Part shown: piece by piece, positions 9,123 through 16,926 of the stretch | Layout of the letters: every line of letters begins with the position of its first letter | Numbering within the stretch: the stretch's first letter is position 1 | NCBI GenBank assembly: GCA_021604725.1 | Contig: BQJN01000026.1 | Span: forward strand, 1 to 47,427 | Direction: 5' to 3' | Source of the DNA: Lysobacteraceae bacterium | GTDB lineage: Bacteria; Pseudomonadota; Gammaproteobacteria; Xanthomonadales; BQJN01 | Length of the DNA stretch: 47,427 nucleotides | Made by a program: the position numbers and the translations under genes | Notes under the pieces: model-generated | What the model saw: the letters and a program-made list of their open reading frames with translations, nothing else | The model's database searches: none | Told to the model about the DNA's origin: nothing

Positions 9123-10517
9123 ATGGAACTGCAGTTTTACGGTGCCGCCGGCGAGGTCACCGGCTCTTGTCACATTCTCCGAATCGGTGATTATCAAGTG
9201 CTGCTCGACTGCGGCCTGATTCAGGGCGGGCGAAGTGCCGATCAACGCAATGCCGAACCGTTTCCCTTCGATCCAAAACAAATTGATGCGGTGGTGCTCA
9301 GCCATGCCCATATCGATCACTGTGGCCGTTTGCCGCTGCTGGTCAAGCGAGGCTTCAGCGGACCGATCATCACCCAAAATGCATCGCGAGATCTGGTTCG
9401 CATTCTGCTGAGTGATTCGGCGTTCCTGCAGGAAATGGACGCCAAGCGCAAAAACCGCCGATTGCGGCGAGCTGGCAAGCCGTTGATTGAACCGCTCTAC
9501 AGGCAGCAGGATGCTGAGCGCGCGTGTTCGCAACTGCAAGGTCACCGGTATCAACAGGCCGTTGCTGTCGTGCCGGGCGTGACAGCCATTTTTCATGACG
9601 CCGGGCATATCCTTGGATCGACCAGCGTGGAGCTTCGATTGGAGCACAACGCGGTCAAACGTACCATCGTCTTCTCCGGCGATTTGGGGCAATACGACAC
9701 ACCCATACTGAAGGATCCGGCGACGTTGACACGCGCTGATCTGGTGCTAATGGAGAGCACCTATGGGTCACGATTGCACCGCGATCGACAGCGCACAGTG
9801 GAGGAGCTGGGCGAGGTATTCAAGGTCGCGTCCAAACGCGGTGGCAATGTGCTGATTCCAGCTTTCGCTGTGGGTCGGTCGCAGGAAGTGTTGTATCACC
9901 TGGGCATCCACTTCGAGCAATGGGGCCTGGACAAGTGGCAGGTTTTTCTTGATAGCCCGATGGCGATCGAGGCCAGCGAGATCTACTGGAACTACCCCAA
10001 TCTGTATGACAGCGAAGCGCTGGAGTTGGCCCGGGACGTGGGTATGCCACCACTACCCAACCTGCACTTGTCGAAATCTACCGAGCAATCGATGGCGCTT
10101 AATCGAATTCGCTCCGGGGCCATCATTTTGGCCGGTAGCGGCATGTGTACTGGTGGGCGAATCTTGCATCATCTCAAGCACAACCTGTGGCGGCAGGACT
10201 GCCACGTTGTGATTGTCGGTTATCAGGCGCAGGGCTCGCTGGGTCGACGGCTGGTAGAAAAGCGCGACACCGTCAAGATTCATGGTGAGACCATCCGAGT
10301 GCGTGCAACGATCCATACCATCGGTGGCTTGTCGGCCCACGGCGATCGCGATGACCTGGCCCGCTGGTATTCAAGTTTTACCGATCGTCCGCCGGTGTAT
10401 TTGGTACATGGCGAAGAAGATTCGGCCCACGATCTGGGCGCTTTACTGGAACAGCGTTACGGGGCCAGGACCCGGGTGACTGAACCGGGATTGAAGGTCG
10501 ATCTGCAAGCGCTCTGA
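9123..10517 (+). CDS. Metallo-beta-lactamase/beta-CASP RNA-processing-type nuclease
   Basis: 464 aa. The AGGAAA site lies in the end of the preceding gene, six bases before this ATG. The metallo-beta-lactamase zinc motif SHAHIDHCGRLP starts at Ser60 (His61, His63, Asp65, His66). Later zinc ligands are in DAGHILGS and FSGDLG. The beta-CASP insert follows with ESTYGSR, IPAFAVGRSQEVLYHL, ILAGSGMCTGGRILHHL and the C-terminal TIGGLSAHGDRDDL histidine. This is the CPSF73/YsfH-like branch, which acts as a 3'-end endonuclease or 5'-3' exonuclease on RNA. It is tightly linked to the DUF853 ATPase. Nuclease activity is inferred from the family. Confidence 0.92.
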   Translation: MELQFYGAAGEVTGSCHILRIGDYQVLLDCGLIQGGRSADQRNAEPFPFDPKQIDAVVLSHAHIDHCGRLPLLVKRGFSGPIITQNASRDLVRILLSDSAFLQEMDAKRKNRRLRRAGKPLIEPLYRQQDAERACSQLQGHRYQQAVAVVPGVTAIFHDAGHILGSTSVELRLEHNAVKRTIVFSGDLGQYDTPILKDPATLTRADLVLMESTYGSRLHRDRQRTVEELGEVFKVASKRGGNVLIPAFAVGRSQEVLYHLGIHFEQWGLDKWQVFLDSPMAIEASEIYWNYPNLYDSEALELARDVGMPPLPNLHLSKSTEQSMALNRIRSGAIILAGSGMCTGGRILHHLKHNLWRQDCHVVIVGYQAQGSLGRRLVEKRDTVKIHGETIRVRATIHTIGGLSAHGDRDDLARWYSSFTDRPPVYLVHGEEDSAHDLGALLEQRYGARTRVTEPGLKVDLQAL

Positions 10518-10554
10518 TTGCGAGCAGCGCTCCAGAGTAGTTCTCTACTTCCCA

Positions 10555-10592
10555 GGAGGGTGTTGCAATAGTCCGTCCTGGACTAGCAACAC
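10555..10592. repeat. Dispersed hairpin repeat A, copy 1
   Basis: The 29 bases at 10555-10583 recur perfectly, inverted, at 23416-23444. Here the sequence folds further: GTGTTGC (10560-10566) pairs with GCAACAC (10586-10592), and inside it TAGTCC pairs with GGACTA. A second stem, ACCACG/CGTGGT, follows at 10591-10614. The element sits between the convergent ends of the nuclease gene and queD. It may help to terminate both, but there is no T-run. Confidence 0.8.
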
Positions 10593-10656
10593 CACGGATT
10601 CCGAAAAGCGTGGTTTCCGAAACCCTTACATTGCAATGGGTTAAAACCCACCGAAA

Positions 10657-10706
10657 TGGCGATACATCCCTCTATCGCGCGAGGCTGTTGTTTCGCGACA
10701 GCCTCC
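10657..10706. repeat. Twin-hairpin repeat B, copy 1, overlapping the 3' end of queD
   Basis: Two adjacent hairpins: GCGATA with TATCGC, then GAGGCTGT with ACAGCCTC. The same pair occurs at 21139-21187 with a similar arrangement and changed stem bases. The right half lies inside queD and encodes its last residues. Confidence 0.8.
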
Positions 10707-11055
10707 CTGTGTAGACGCAGCCCGAATTGCAGGTTTCTCTAATCTCAACGCTGGACAAGTTCGGCACCTTCTCGCTCAAATGGCCCCAGATCCATTTGGC
10801 CAGCACTTCACTGGTCGGGTTCTCCAGGCCTTCGATGTCGTTGAGGTAGTTGTGGTCCAGTTGCTCATAAAGTGGCTGGAAGGCCGCCTTTAGATCAGCG
10901 AAATCCATGACCCAGCCCATGGTCGGGTCAACTGGTCCGTCTACGCTGACTCGAATGCGGAAAGAGTGACCGTGCAGTCGAGCGCACTTGTGTCCCTCGG
11001 GCACGTTGGGCAAGCGATGCGCTGCTTCAATCTGAAATTCCTTGAATAGTTCCAT
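10672..11055 (-). CDS. queD: 6-carboxytetrahydropterin synthase (QueD)
   Basis: 127 aa from the ATG at 11053-11055; the open frame runs further upstream without a usable start context. The zinc ligands are His13 in EAAHRLP plus His28 and His30 in ARLHGH, with the catalytic Cys24 at the start of [23 protein letters not shown] and [13 protein letters not shown] are typical of the family. The C-terminal CNSGCVYTG box is the QueD-type replacement of the mammalian PTPS end. It converts dihydroneopterin triphosphate to 6-carboxytetrahydropterin in the queuosine/preQ1 pathway. After CVYTG, the tail [10 protein letters not shown] is encoded by a dispersed repeat rather than by conserved sequence. It is divergent from the MOSC gene. 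Confidence 0.95.
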   Translation of the reverse strand: MELFKEFQIEAAHRLPNVPEGHKCARLHGHSFRIRVSVDGPVDPTMGWVMDFADLKAAFQPLYEQLDHNYLNDIEGLENPTSEVLAKWIWGHLSEKVPNLSSVEIRETCNSGCVYTGRLSRNNSLAR

Positions 11056-11161
11056 CGGCGATCTGTTTACCGGTTCCAGGTAGTTGAAAGTGGTGGTCGG
11101 GCCAGGCGAAATTGCGACCCGATCAGCGTTACACTGACTGCTGTTTTCGACGGTGTCAATC

Positions 11162-11977
11162 ATGCCGGTACTGCAGTCCATTCGAATCTATCCGATCAAA
11201 TCCACCGCCGGCTTGCATCTTCAGCAATGCCAAGTCCAGCCCCGCGGTTTGCGCGGTGACCGGCGCATGATGCTTGTCGATCAACGGGGACGCTTTGTTA
11301 CCGGCCGTACCAATCCACAATTGACCGCCATTCGCTGTCAGCCGCAGGGCGATGGTTGGCGAGTCACGACACCGGGCAAGCCATCGTTGTCACTGCATGG
11401 GAATGCCGATGGCGACCGCCGTTTGCAAGCGACCGTGTGGACCGATCAGGTGTCTGCAAGCACATTTGGTGTTGAGGTGGATCAATGGTTTAGCGACGTG
11501 CTTGAGCAGCCGGTGCGATTGGTGATGATGGATGCACAAAGTGAACGGGGAATAGAGCCGGGCTTTGGCCAGCCTGGTGATCAGGTGAGCTTTGCCGACG
11601 GCTATCCATTGCTGCTGATTTCGCGCGCCGCTGTCGATGAGCTCAATCGGCACTTGTCAACGCCGGTGAAAATGGCTAACTTCAGACCGAACCTGGTGGT
11701 GTCCGATTGCTCCGCGCATGCCGAGGACCAGTGGCACCGCATCCGGGTTGGCGAGGTCGAATTCGATCTGGTCAAACCTTGCGCACGGTGCGTTTTCACC
11801 ACCGTGGACCCTGAGCGACACCAAAAACGCACAGACGGTGAGCCGCTGCGCACACTGGTGCGGTATCGGCGGCGTGATGGCAAGGTGATGTTTGGACAGA
11901 ATGTAATCGCCAGGGGAGCGGGGCGCATTAGCGCGGGCGATGTGGTGGAGGTGCTGGAGGCAACAGGTCAAGCTTAG
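11162..11977 (+). CDS. MOSC-domain protein (YcbX-like)
   Basis: 271 aa from the ATG at 11162. The N-terminal MOSC beta-barrel domain opens with [11 protein letters not shown] and [21 protein letters not shown]. The MOSC core follows, with [26 protein letters not shown] and the conserved sulfur-carrying Cys in [15 protein letters not shown]. YcbX-type proteins bind molybdenum cofactor and reduce N-hydroxylated compounds with a flavin reductase partner. The C-terminal 2Fe-2S ferredoxin domain of E. coli YcbX is absent, so an external electron donor would be needed. The gene is single and divergent from queD; the ribosome-binding site is weak. Confidence 0.9.
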   Translation: MPVLQSIRIYPIKSTAGLHLQQCQVQPRGLRGDRRMMLVDQRGRFVTGRTNPQLTAIRCQPQGDGWRVTTPGKPSLSLHGNADGDRRLQATVWTDQVSASTFGVEVDQWFSDVLEQPVRLVMMDAQSERGIEPGFGQPGDQVSFADGYPLLLISRAAVDELNRHLSTPVKMANFRPNLVVSDCSAHAEDQWHRIRVGEVEFDLVKPCARCVFTTVDPERHQKRTDGEPLRTLVRYRRRDGKVMFGQNVIARGAGRISAGDVVEVLEATGQA

Positions 11978-12058
11978 ACCATATTTGATTCGGTCGGGAC
12001 TTCCCCTGGAGCCATTCACCCCCACATAACTATTGACTAGGAAGAGATTTAAGTACCC

Positions 12059-13687
12059 GTGAGCACCCCTGACTACGACTACATTATCCTTGGCGCCGGC
12101 TCCGCTGGCTGTGTGCTGGCCAATCGCCTCAGTGCCGACCCGGCTGTGTCAGTGCTACTGGTTGAGGCCGGCGGCCGTGATTGGCACCCGTATATCCACA
12201 TGCCGGCGGGCCTGGCCAAGTTGGTGGACAAAGAGTCGATCAACTGGGGTTATGAAACCGAGCCGGAGTCGAGCCTGGAAAACCGACGACTGTACTGGCC
12301 CCGCGGCAAGGTCCTCGGGGGGTGTAGTTCCATCAACGCCATGTGCTATGCGCGCGGACACCGTAAAGATTACGATCACTGGGCGGAGCTGGGCAATGAA
12401 GGGTGGTCTTTCCAGGACGTATTGCCGTTCTTTCGCCTGGCCGAAGATCAGGAACGAGGCTCGGATGAGTTTCACGGCCAGGGCGGCCCGTTGGGCGTGC
12501 GCGACCTGCGCCACCACAACCCCTTAAGCGAGGTCTTTCTGGAAGCGGCCAACCAGGCCGGTTTCTCGCGCAATGATGACTTCAATGGCGAAACGCAGCG
12601 TGGCTTCGGTTATTACCAGGTAACTCAACGCGGTGGCCAACGCTGCAGCACCGCATCAGGCTATCTGGACCCGGTAAAGAATCGGCCAAACCTGACCATC
12701 ATGACCAATACCATGAGCGAACGGCTGCTGGTCGAGGGTGGTCGCGCCACCGGTGTCGTGGTCAGGCGTCGTGGTCAGGCCTACACCTTGTCGGCCAAGC
12801 GTGAGGTGCTGGTCAGTTGCGGTGCCATCAACTCACCACAGCTGCTGATGTTGTCAGGCATAGGCCCGGCCGAGCATCTGGCGGAGATGGGCATCGATTG
12901 CGTGAAAGACTTGCCAGGTGTTGGCGCCAATTTGCAGGATCATCTGGACATTTGCACGCTGTATCACTGCACTCAGCCGATCACCTACGATACCACCAAC
13001 GATCTGGCGATCGGGCTGCAGTACCTGTTGTTCCACAAGGGCATAGGGACATCCAATATTGCCGAGTCCGGGGGCTTTGTCGTGTCGTCGCTGGCCACCG
13101 ATGATCGACCCGATATGCAGTTCCATTTCGTTCCAGCCATGCTCGACGACCATGGGCGCAACCGGCTCGATGGCCACGGCTTTACCATTCACGCCTGCGC
13201 TCTGCGCCCGGGTAGTCGCGGGCAGATCAGGCTCAAGTCAGATCAGCCTGATCAGTACCCATCGATTGAACCGAACTACCTGTCCGACCCAATGGACATG
13301 AAATTGATGATTGAGGGCGTGCGCATTTCCCGCAAAATCATTGCCAGTAGCGCATTCGACGCCTACCGTGGTGACGAAATTTTCCCCGGTTCTGATCTGC
13401 AATCAGAGGCCGAAATTGAGGACTTCATCCGCCGCAAGGCCGAGACCATCTACCACCCGATAGGCACCTGCAAGATGGGGGTCGATGACAGCGCCGTGGT
13501 TGATCCGCAGTTGCGAGTCCATGGTATTGACGGCTTGCGCGTGATCGATGCCTCGGTGATGCCGACGCTGGTCAGCGGCAACACCAATGCGCCGACCGTG
13601 ATGATCGCCGAGAAAATCGCCGACTCAATGATACGCGCCAATGGCGGTCAAACCGCTGTCACCGCGACCATGCACGACGCCGCCTGA
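12059..13687 (+). CDS. GMC-family FAD oxidoreductase (choline/alcohol dehydrogenase-like)
   Basis: 542 aa from a GTG at 12059, with AGGAAGAG about 14 bases upstream. The FAD-binding GAGSAGCVLANRL is near residue 12, followed by LLVEAGG. The GMC signature 1 is in WPRGKVLGGCSSINAMCYARG and signature 2 in GAINSPQLLMLSGIGP. The C-terminal HPIGTCKMG contains the catalytic His, and GNTNAPTVMIAEKIAD closes the FAD site. It oxidises alcohols to aldehydes. Sequence pattern is close to BetA-like dehydrogenases, but no betaine aldehyde dehydrogenase or choline transporter lies nearby, so a role in betaine synthesis is not supported. It is cytoplasmic or peripheral; no signal peptide is seen. Confidence 0.9.
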   Translation: MSTPDYDYIILGAGSAGCVLANRLSADPAVSVLLVEAGGRDWHPYIHMPAGLAKLVDKESINWGYETEPESSLENRRLYWPRGKVLGGCSSINAMCYARGHRKDYDHWAELGNEGWSFQDVLPFFRLAEDQERGSDEFHGQGGPLGVRDLRHHNPLSEVFLEAANQAGFSRNDDFNGETQRGFGYYQVTQRGGQRCSTASGYLDPVKNRPNLTIMTNTMSERLLVEGGRATGVVVRRRGQAYTLSAKREVLVSCGAINSPQLLMLSGIGPAEHLAEMGIDCVKDLPGVGANLQDHLDICTLYHCTQPITYDTTNDLAIGLQYLLFHKGIGTSNIAESGGFVVSSLATDDRPDMQFHFVPAMLDDHGRNRLDGHGFTIHACALRPGSRGQIRLKSDQPDQYPSIEPNYLSDPMDMKLMIEGVRISRKIIASSAFDAYRGDEIFPGSDLQSEAEIEDFIRRKAETIYHPIGTCKMGVDDSAVVDPQLRVHGIDGLRVIDASVMPTLVSGNTNAPTVMIAEKIADSMIRANGGQTAVTATMHDAA

Positions 13688-13754
13688 GAAGTTTCGCGCC
13701 AACGTTCCTTTTTTGACGTCTTGTTAACGTACCCGCCGTTATCATGGCCGGGTT

Positions 13755-14411
13755 ATGCAAAGTGGAAAAGACAATCGCCGCCTGCTGCTGTTTATCGCAC
13801 TGGGCCTGCTGGTGCACCTGCCATTGCTTTTTTGGCAGTGGCGACCTGTGGTGGGTGAGTCGTCTGTTATCACCGTGAAACTGGTGCCGCCCCAGGTGTC
13901 AGAAGTCGTTGATGAACCGCTTGCACCGGAGCCGCCGCAGGTCATCGAACCCATTGAGCCGGAACCGCAACCGCCTGTCGAGCAGCCGCCAGTTGAAGCA
14001 GCATCTACCCCGGCAGCAGCCGACCAGACCGCGGACACGCCAACGCCACCGTTGTCGCCGCAACAGCTACGTGAACAGATACGGGTTTTGGCGGTCGAGC
14101 CTGCGGATGAAGATAGCGCCAATGAAAACCTTATCCAGCGCAAATACACCGCCTTTGTTCCCAATGCCCTTCCGGCACTGCCATCCGACCCTGGCGACGG
14201 TGAACTGGGCGGCTACATGATGCTGGATGAGGAAATTGTCACCCACTTCAAGGACGTCAACGGCTGGGACCGTGCCGAAGTGACCTTGCGTGACGGTACA
14301 ATCATGTGTGGCGAACGCAGCAGAAACCAATTCATGCCCGATTCAATTCTGGATAGCACCAACATCTTCACCTGGAAGGTTTGCCGCAAGGGGTTCAGAG
14401 GTGGCCGCTGA
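13755..14411 (+). CDS. Proline/glutamate-rich membrane-anchored protein of unknown function
   Basis: 218 aa, not recognised as a named family. One transmembrane helix (residues ~9-27, LLLFIALGLLVHLPLLFW) follows a basic N-terminus, so the rest should face the periplasm. Residues ~50-105 are rich in Pro and Glu (PEPP, PIEPEPQPP), like the spanning region of TonB. The C-terminal ~100 residues are a small domain with two cysteines (IMCGERS and WKVCRKG) that could pair. It lacks the TonB C-terminal signature. The last 11 bases overlap miaE. The gene leads a three-gene overlapping unit with miaE and a glycosyltransferase-like gene. Confidence 0.7.
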   Translation: MQSGKDNRRLLLFIALGLLVHLPLLFWQWRPVVGESSVITVKLVPPQVSEVVDEPLAPEPPQVIEPIEPEPQPPVEQPPVEAASTPAAADQTADTPTPPLSPQQLREQIRVLAVEPADEDSANENLIQRKYTAFVPNALPALPSDPGDGELGGYMMLDEEIVTHFKDVNGWDRAEVTLRDGTIMCGERSRNQFMPDSILDSTNIFTWKVCRKGFRGGR

Positions 14412-14991
14412 ATTGAATAGCTTTGAGCTGAAACTGGCAACAAGCACCGATTGGGTCGATGCTGTCATGACGGATTTTGACCATTTCCTTTTGGATCACG
14501 CCGCGGCAGAGAAAAAGGCCGCCAGTATGGCCCTGACCATGGTCTCGCATTACCCGGATCGCACCGTGCTGGTTAGCAAGATGACCGATCTGGCCGTCGA
14601 GGAGCTGACCCATTTTCGGGCCGTGACCAAGTTGGTGATTGAGCGAGGACTGACCTTGGCTGCGGACGAGAAAGACCCTTACGTCAATCAGATTCGCGCC
14701 GCGATGCGGCGTGGTCGAGACCCATTCTTGATCGATCGCCTGCTGGTCGGCGGCATCATAGAGGCGCGTGGCGCAGAGCGCTTTGGACTGGTCGCCGATG
14801 CATTACCCGCCGGTCCGCTCAAGCGTTTCTATCGATCAATCACGCGATCAGAAAAAAATCACAAGACCTTGTTTGTCGATTTGGCCTTCTTGTATGCCGA
14901 GCACGCCGTGGTTCGGCAGCGCCTCGATGAACTATTGACCATTGAGGCGGCGATTGTGGCCGAACTGCCGATTCGGTCCGCGCTGCATTGA
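14401..14991 (+). CDS. miaE: tRNA 2-methylthio-N6-isopentenyladenosine-37 hydroxylase MiaE
   Basis: 196 aa from the GTG at 14401, which follows AAGGGGT in the end of the previous gene. The ferritin-like diiron four-helix pattern is present: a Glu/His set in DHAAAEKKAA, VEELTHFRAV, IEARGAERFG and SEKNHKTLFVDLA. MiaE hydroxylates the isopentenyl group of ms2i6A37 in tRNAs that read UNN codons, using O2. Length matches the compact branch of the family. It overlaps the previous gene by 11 bases and the next by four (TTGA), which implies coupled translation. Confidence 0.93.
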   Translation: MAAELNSFELKLATSTDWVDAVMTDFDHFLLDHAAAEKKAASMALTMVSHYPDRTVLVSKMTDLAVEELTHFRAVTKLVIERGLTLAADEKDPYVNQIRAAMRRGRDPFLIDRLLVGGIIEARGAERFGLVADALPAGPLKRFYRSITRSEKNHKTLFVDLAFLYAEHAVVRQRLDELLTIEAAIVAELPIRSALH

Positions 14992-16304
14992 AGACCAAAC
15001 ATCGTTCAGGTGTCGTTGCGCGTTACCTGGATCGTTACGGTGAGTCCGCAGTGCGCGAACTGGCCGATTGGGTTGCGGGCTGGCCTGATGCGTTGCGGTG
15101 GCACCAGGTGTTGGTGGTTCCGGTATGTGGCGAGCGCACCGACTTCATTGATCGAATACCTGACCCGACGACGACCTTGGCCATCATCGTGGTCAACCAT
15201 TCCGTCGACAGCAGTGCCGAAGCGATGGCCAGCAACCACTCTTTTGTTGAGACCTTAACCAGGGCAGCGGCGGTGCTACAGCGCGTAGCGGGAATGACCC
15301 TGTTGCGCCTTGATCACAGCGCACTGCATGTATTGCTGGTTGATCGCTACAGTAGCGGGCGAGAGCTGCCGATCGAAGGTGGCGTTGGGCATGCGCGCAA
15401 ACTCGGTGCCGACATCGCGGCAGGACTAATCGACCTGGGGCGACTGACGGGGCGTTGGATTTTCAACTCGGATGCCGACACTCATTTGCCAGGCGACTAT
15501 TTCACCAGACCCGAGCAGCTGCCTCGTGCCGCTGTGGCCATATTCCCGTTTCGACATGTGCATGGGCCTGACAGCGATGATCAAATAACCGCAGCGACCT
15601 TGCTGTACGAAGTTTCCTTGCACCATTACGTCGAGGGACTGCGTTCGGCAGGCAGTCCGTATGCCTTCCATAGTGTAGGTAGCACCTTTGCGGTTGAGAT
15701 TGAGTCCTATGCCAAGGTGCGTGGCTTTCCCAAGCGTTCGGCTGCGGAAGACTTCTATATGCTGAACAAGTTGGCCAAGGTCGGCTCGGTCGTAGAGTTA
15801 ACAGGCGAGCCGATTCGCATTGATGCTCGAATCTCCGATCGCGTGCCCTTCGGAACCGGCGCGGCGGTGGGCAAGATGGTCAAACACGGCACGCTGATTC
15901 GATCGTACGACTTCTATCACCCCGATGTCTTTGCGGTGTTGGCCCACTGGCTGAGCTCGTTCGAAGCCTTGTGGGACGATCGAGATCGCGGAATCGAGCT
16001 TGCCTTGCAAAGGGTGTCGCAGTCGCTTCCCAACATCACAACACCCAGTGCCATGACCGAGCTGTTAACGCACATCGGTGCGCCCAAGGGCGTGGCGCAC
16101 GGTTATAAACAAGCGCGTGATCAAAACCAGTTCAACAAACAATTGCATGATTGGTTTGACGGATTTCGGACCTTGAAGATGGTGCACTGGTTGCGGGACC
16201 ATGTTGCCGCTTCCATCCCCCTTCCTGAGCTGTTGGGCTACTCGGCTTGCCGCACACTGAATCAGCGTTGCCGCGCCCAGATTGATTTGCTGTGCAAGCG
16301 CTAA
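14988..16304 (+). CDS. Glycosyltransferase-like (GT-A fold) protein of unknown substrate
   Basis: 438 aa from a TTG that overlaps the miaE stop (TTGA). Residues ~35-60 (WHQVLVVPVCGE) and ~70-100 form the first Rossmann-like strands of a family 2 glycosyltransferase. IFNSDADTHLPGDYF carries the DxD-type metal site (Asp162, Asp164). HSVGSTFAVEIESYAKVRGFPKRSAAEDFYML resembles the acceptor-site ED motif of family 2 enzymes. No transmembrane segment is apparent. The sugar donor and acceptor are unknown. Strong overlap with miaE raises the possibility of a linked function, but proximity alone does not show it. Confidence 0.7.
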   Translation: MKTKHRSGVVARYLDRYGESAVRELADWVAGWPDALRWHQVLVVPVCGERTDFIDRIPDPTTTLAIIVVNHSVDSSAEAMASNHSFVETLTRAAAVLQRVAGMTLLRLDHSALHVLLVDRYSSGRELPIEGGVGHARKLGADIAAGLIDLGRLTGRWIFNSDADTHLPGDYFTRPEQLPRAAVAIFPFRHVHGPDSDDQITAATLLYEVSLHHYVEGLRSAGSPYAFHSVGSTFAVEIESYAKVRGFPKRSAAEDFYMLNKLAKVGSVVELTGEPIRIDARISDRVPFGTGAAVGKMVKHGTLIRSYDFYHPDVFAVLAHWLSSFEALWDDRDRGIELALQRVSQSLPNITTPSAMTELLTHIGAPKGVAHGYKQARDQNQFNKQLHDWFDGFRTLKMVHWLRDHVAASIPLPELLGYSACRTLNQRCRAQIDLLCKR

Positions 16305-16921
16305 GACAACATTTTGGCAATGCGCAAGAAGTTGAACATCAATAGCGCGGCAAAACTCCACTCAAAGGCATTGTCGACTGTGTTGTACCAGTTCGGCAGC
16401 AGGTAGGCCAGAGCCACACTTAGCAAGCCCAAGCCCAACAAGGTTACAACGCCGCCACGCAACCAGCGGTCGTTGGTTGCGGACAATCCGCTCACCGAGA
16501 CCAGCAATTGATTGAAGAAGGTCAGCGCAAACCAAAGCATGACGCCGGTGCGGCGTACGACCCGATAGGATTCGCCATCGACGCCCAAGGCCAGCGTATA
16601 GGCAATCAGGCTGACGCCGGCAATCAGGCCAAGCCATCGAACTGTGCTTCCCCATCGCAGGCCGCGCCAGATATAAGGCAAGCGCCACCACAACAGCATC
16701 GCCAGCAATGCGGCAGGAATCATCGTACCGCGAAACATCCAGCGCTCCGGCGCTTGTCGACCCGTTGCCGATATGGAATAGCAATCTGGCAGGTAGGGAA
16801 TGCAGGCCGGAAGGTGGCCGGCGTCTATGGCCAGGACAGCCGCCAGATGCACGCCCAGCAGGGGCAACAGCGCACAAGCGACCGCAACGTAGCGCAGGCG
16901 CAAGTCACTTCCCACAGGCAT
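16301..16921 (-). CDS. Polytopic membrane protein, Frag1/DRAM-like
   Basis: 206 aa with about six hydrophobic segments (residues ~10-30, 65-82, 95-112, 125-143, 155-173 and 185-200). The loop after the first helix reads CIPYLPDCYSISATGR, and PERWMFRG follows. That arrangement is typical of the Frag1/DRAM/Sfk1 family, whose bacterial members have no defined role. It is downstream of the FHA-EAL gene by five bases and on the same strand, so the two are likely cotranscribed. Its 3' end overlaps the convergent glycosyltransferase gene by four bases. Confidence 0.7.
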   Translation of the reverse strand: MPVGSDLRLRYVAVACALLPLLGVHLAAVLAIDAGHLPACIPYLPDCYSISATGRQAPERWMFRGTMIPAALLAMLLWWRLPYIWRGLRWGSTVRWLGLIAGVSLIAYTLALGVDGESYRVVRRTGVMLWFALTFFNQLLVSVSGLSATNDRWLRGGVVTLLGLGLLSVALAYLLPNWYNTVDNAFEWSFAALLMFNFLRIAKMLS

Positions 16922-16926
16922 GAGCG

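Noticed and set aside
8868-9692. Minus-strand open frame across the DUF853 and nuclease genes (274 codons)
   Set aside because: It covers two well-supported genes in antisense, and its Ala/Ser-rich end is the mirror of the Lys/Ala-rich tail of DUF853.
10518-10671. Possible tRNA or structured RNA in the hairpin-rich gap
   Set aside because: There is no cloverleaf, T-loop or CCA context. The stems are explained by dispersed repeats A and B.
12059-13687. Assignment of the GMC oxidoreductase as choline dehydrogenase BetA
   Set aside because: Family motifs fit, but no betB, betI or choline transporter is nearby and many GMC enzymes share the same motifs.
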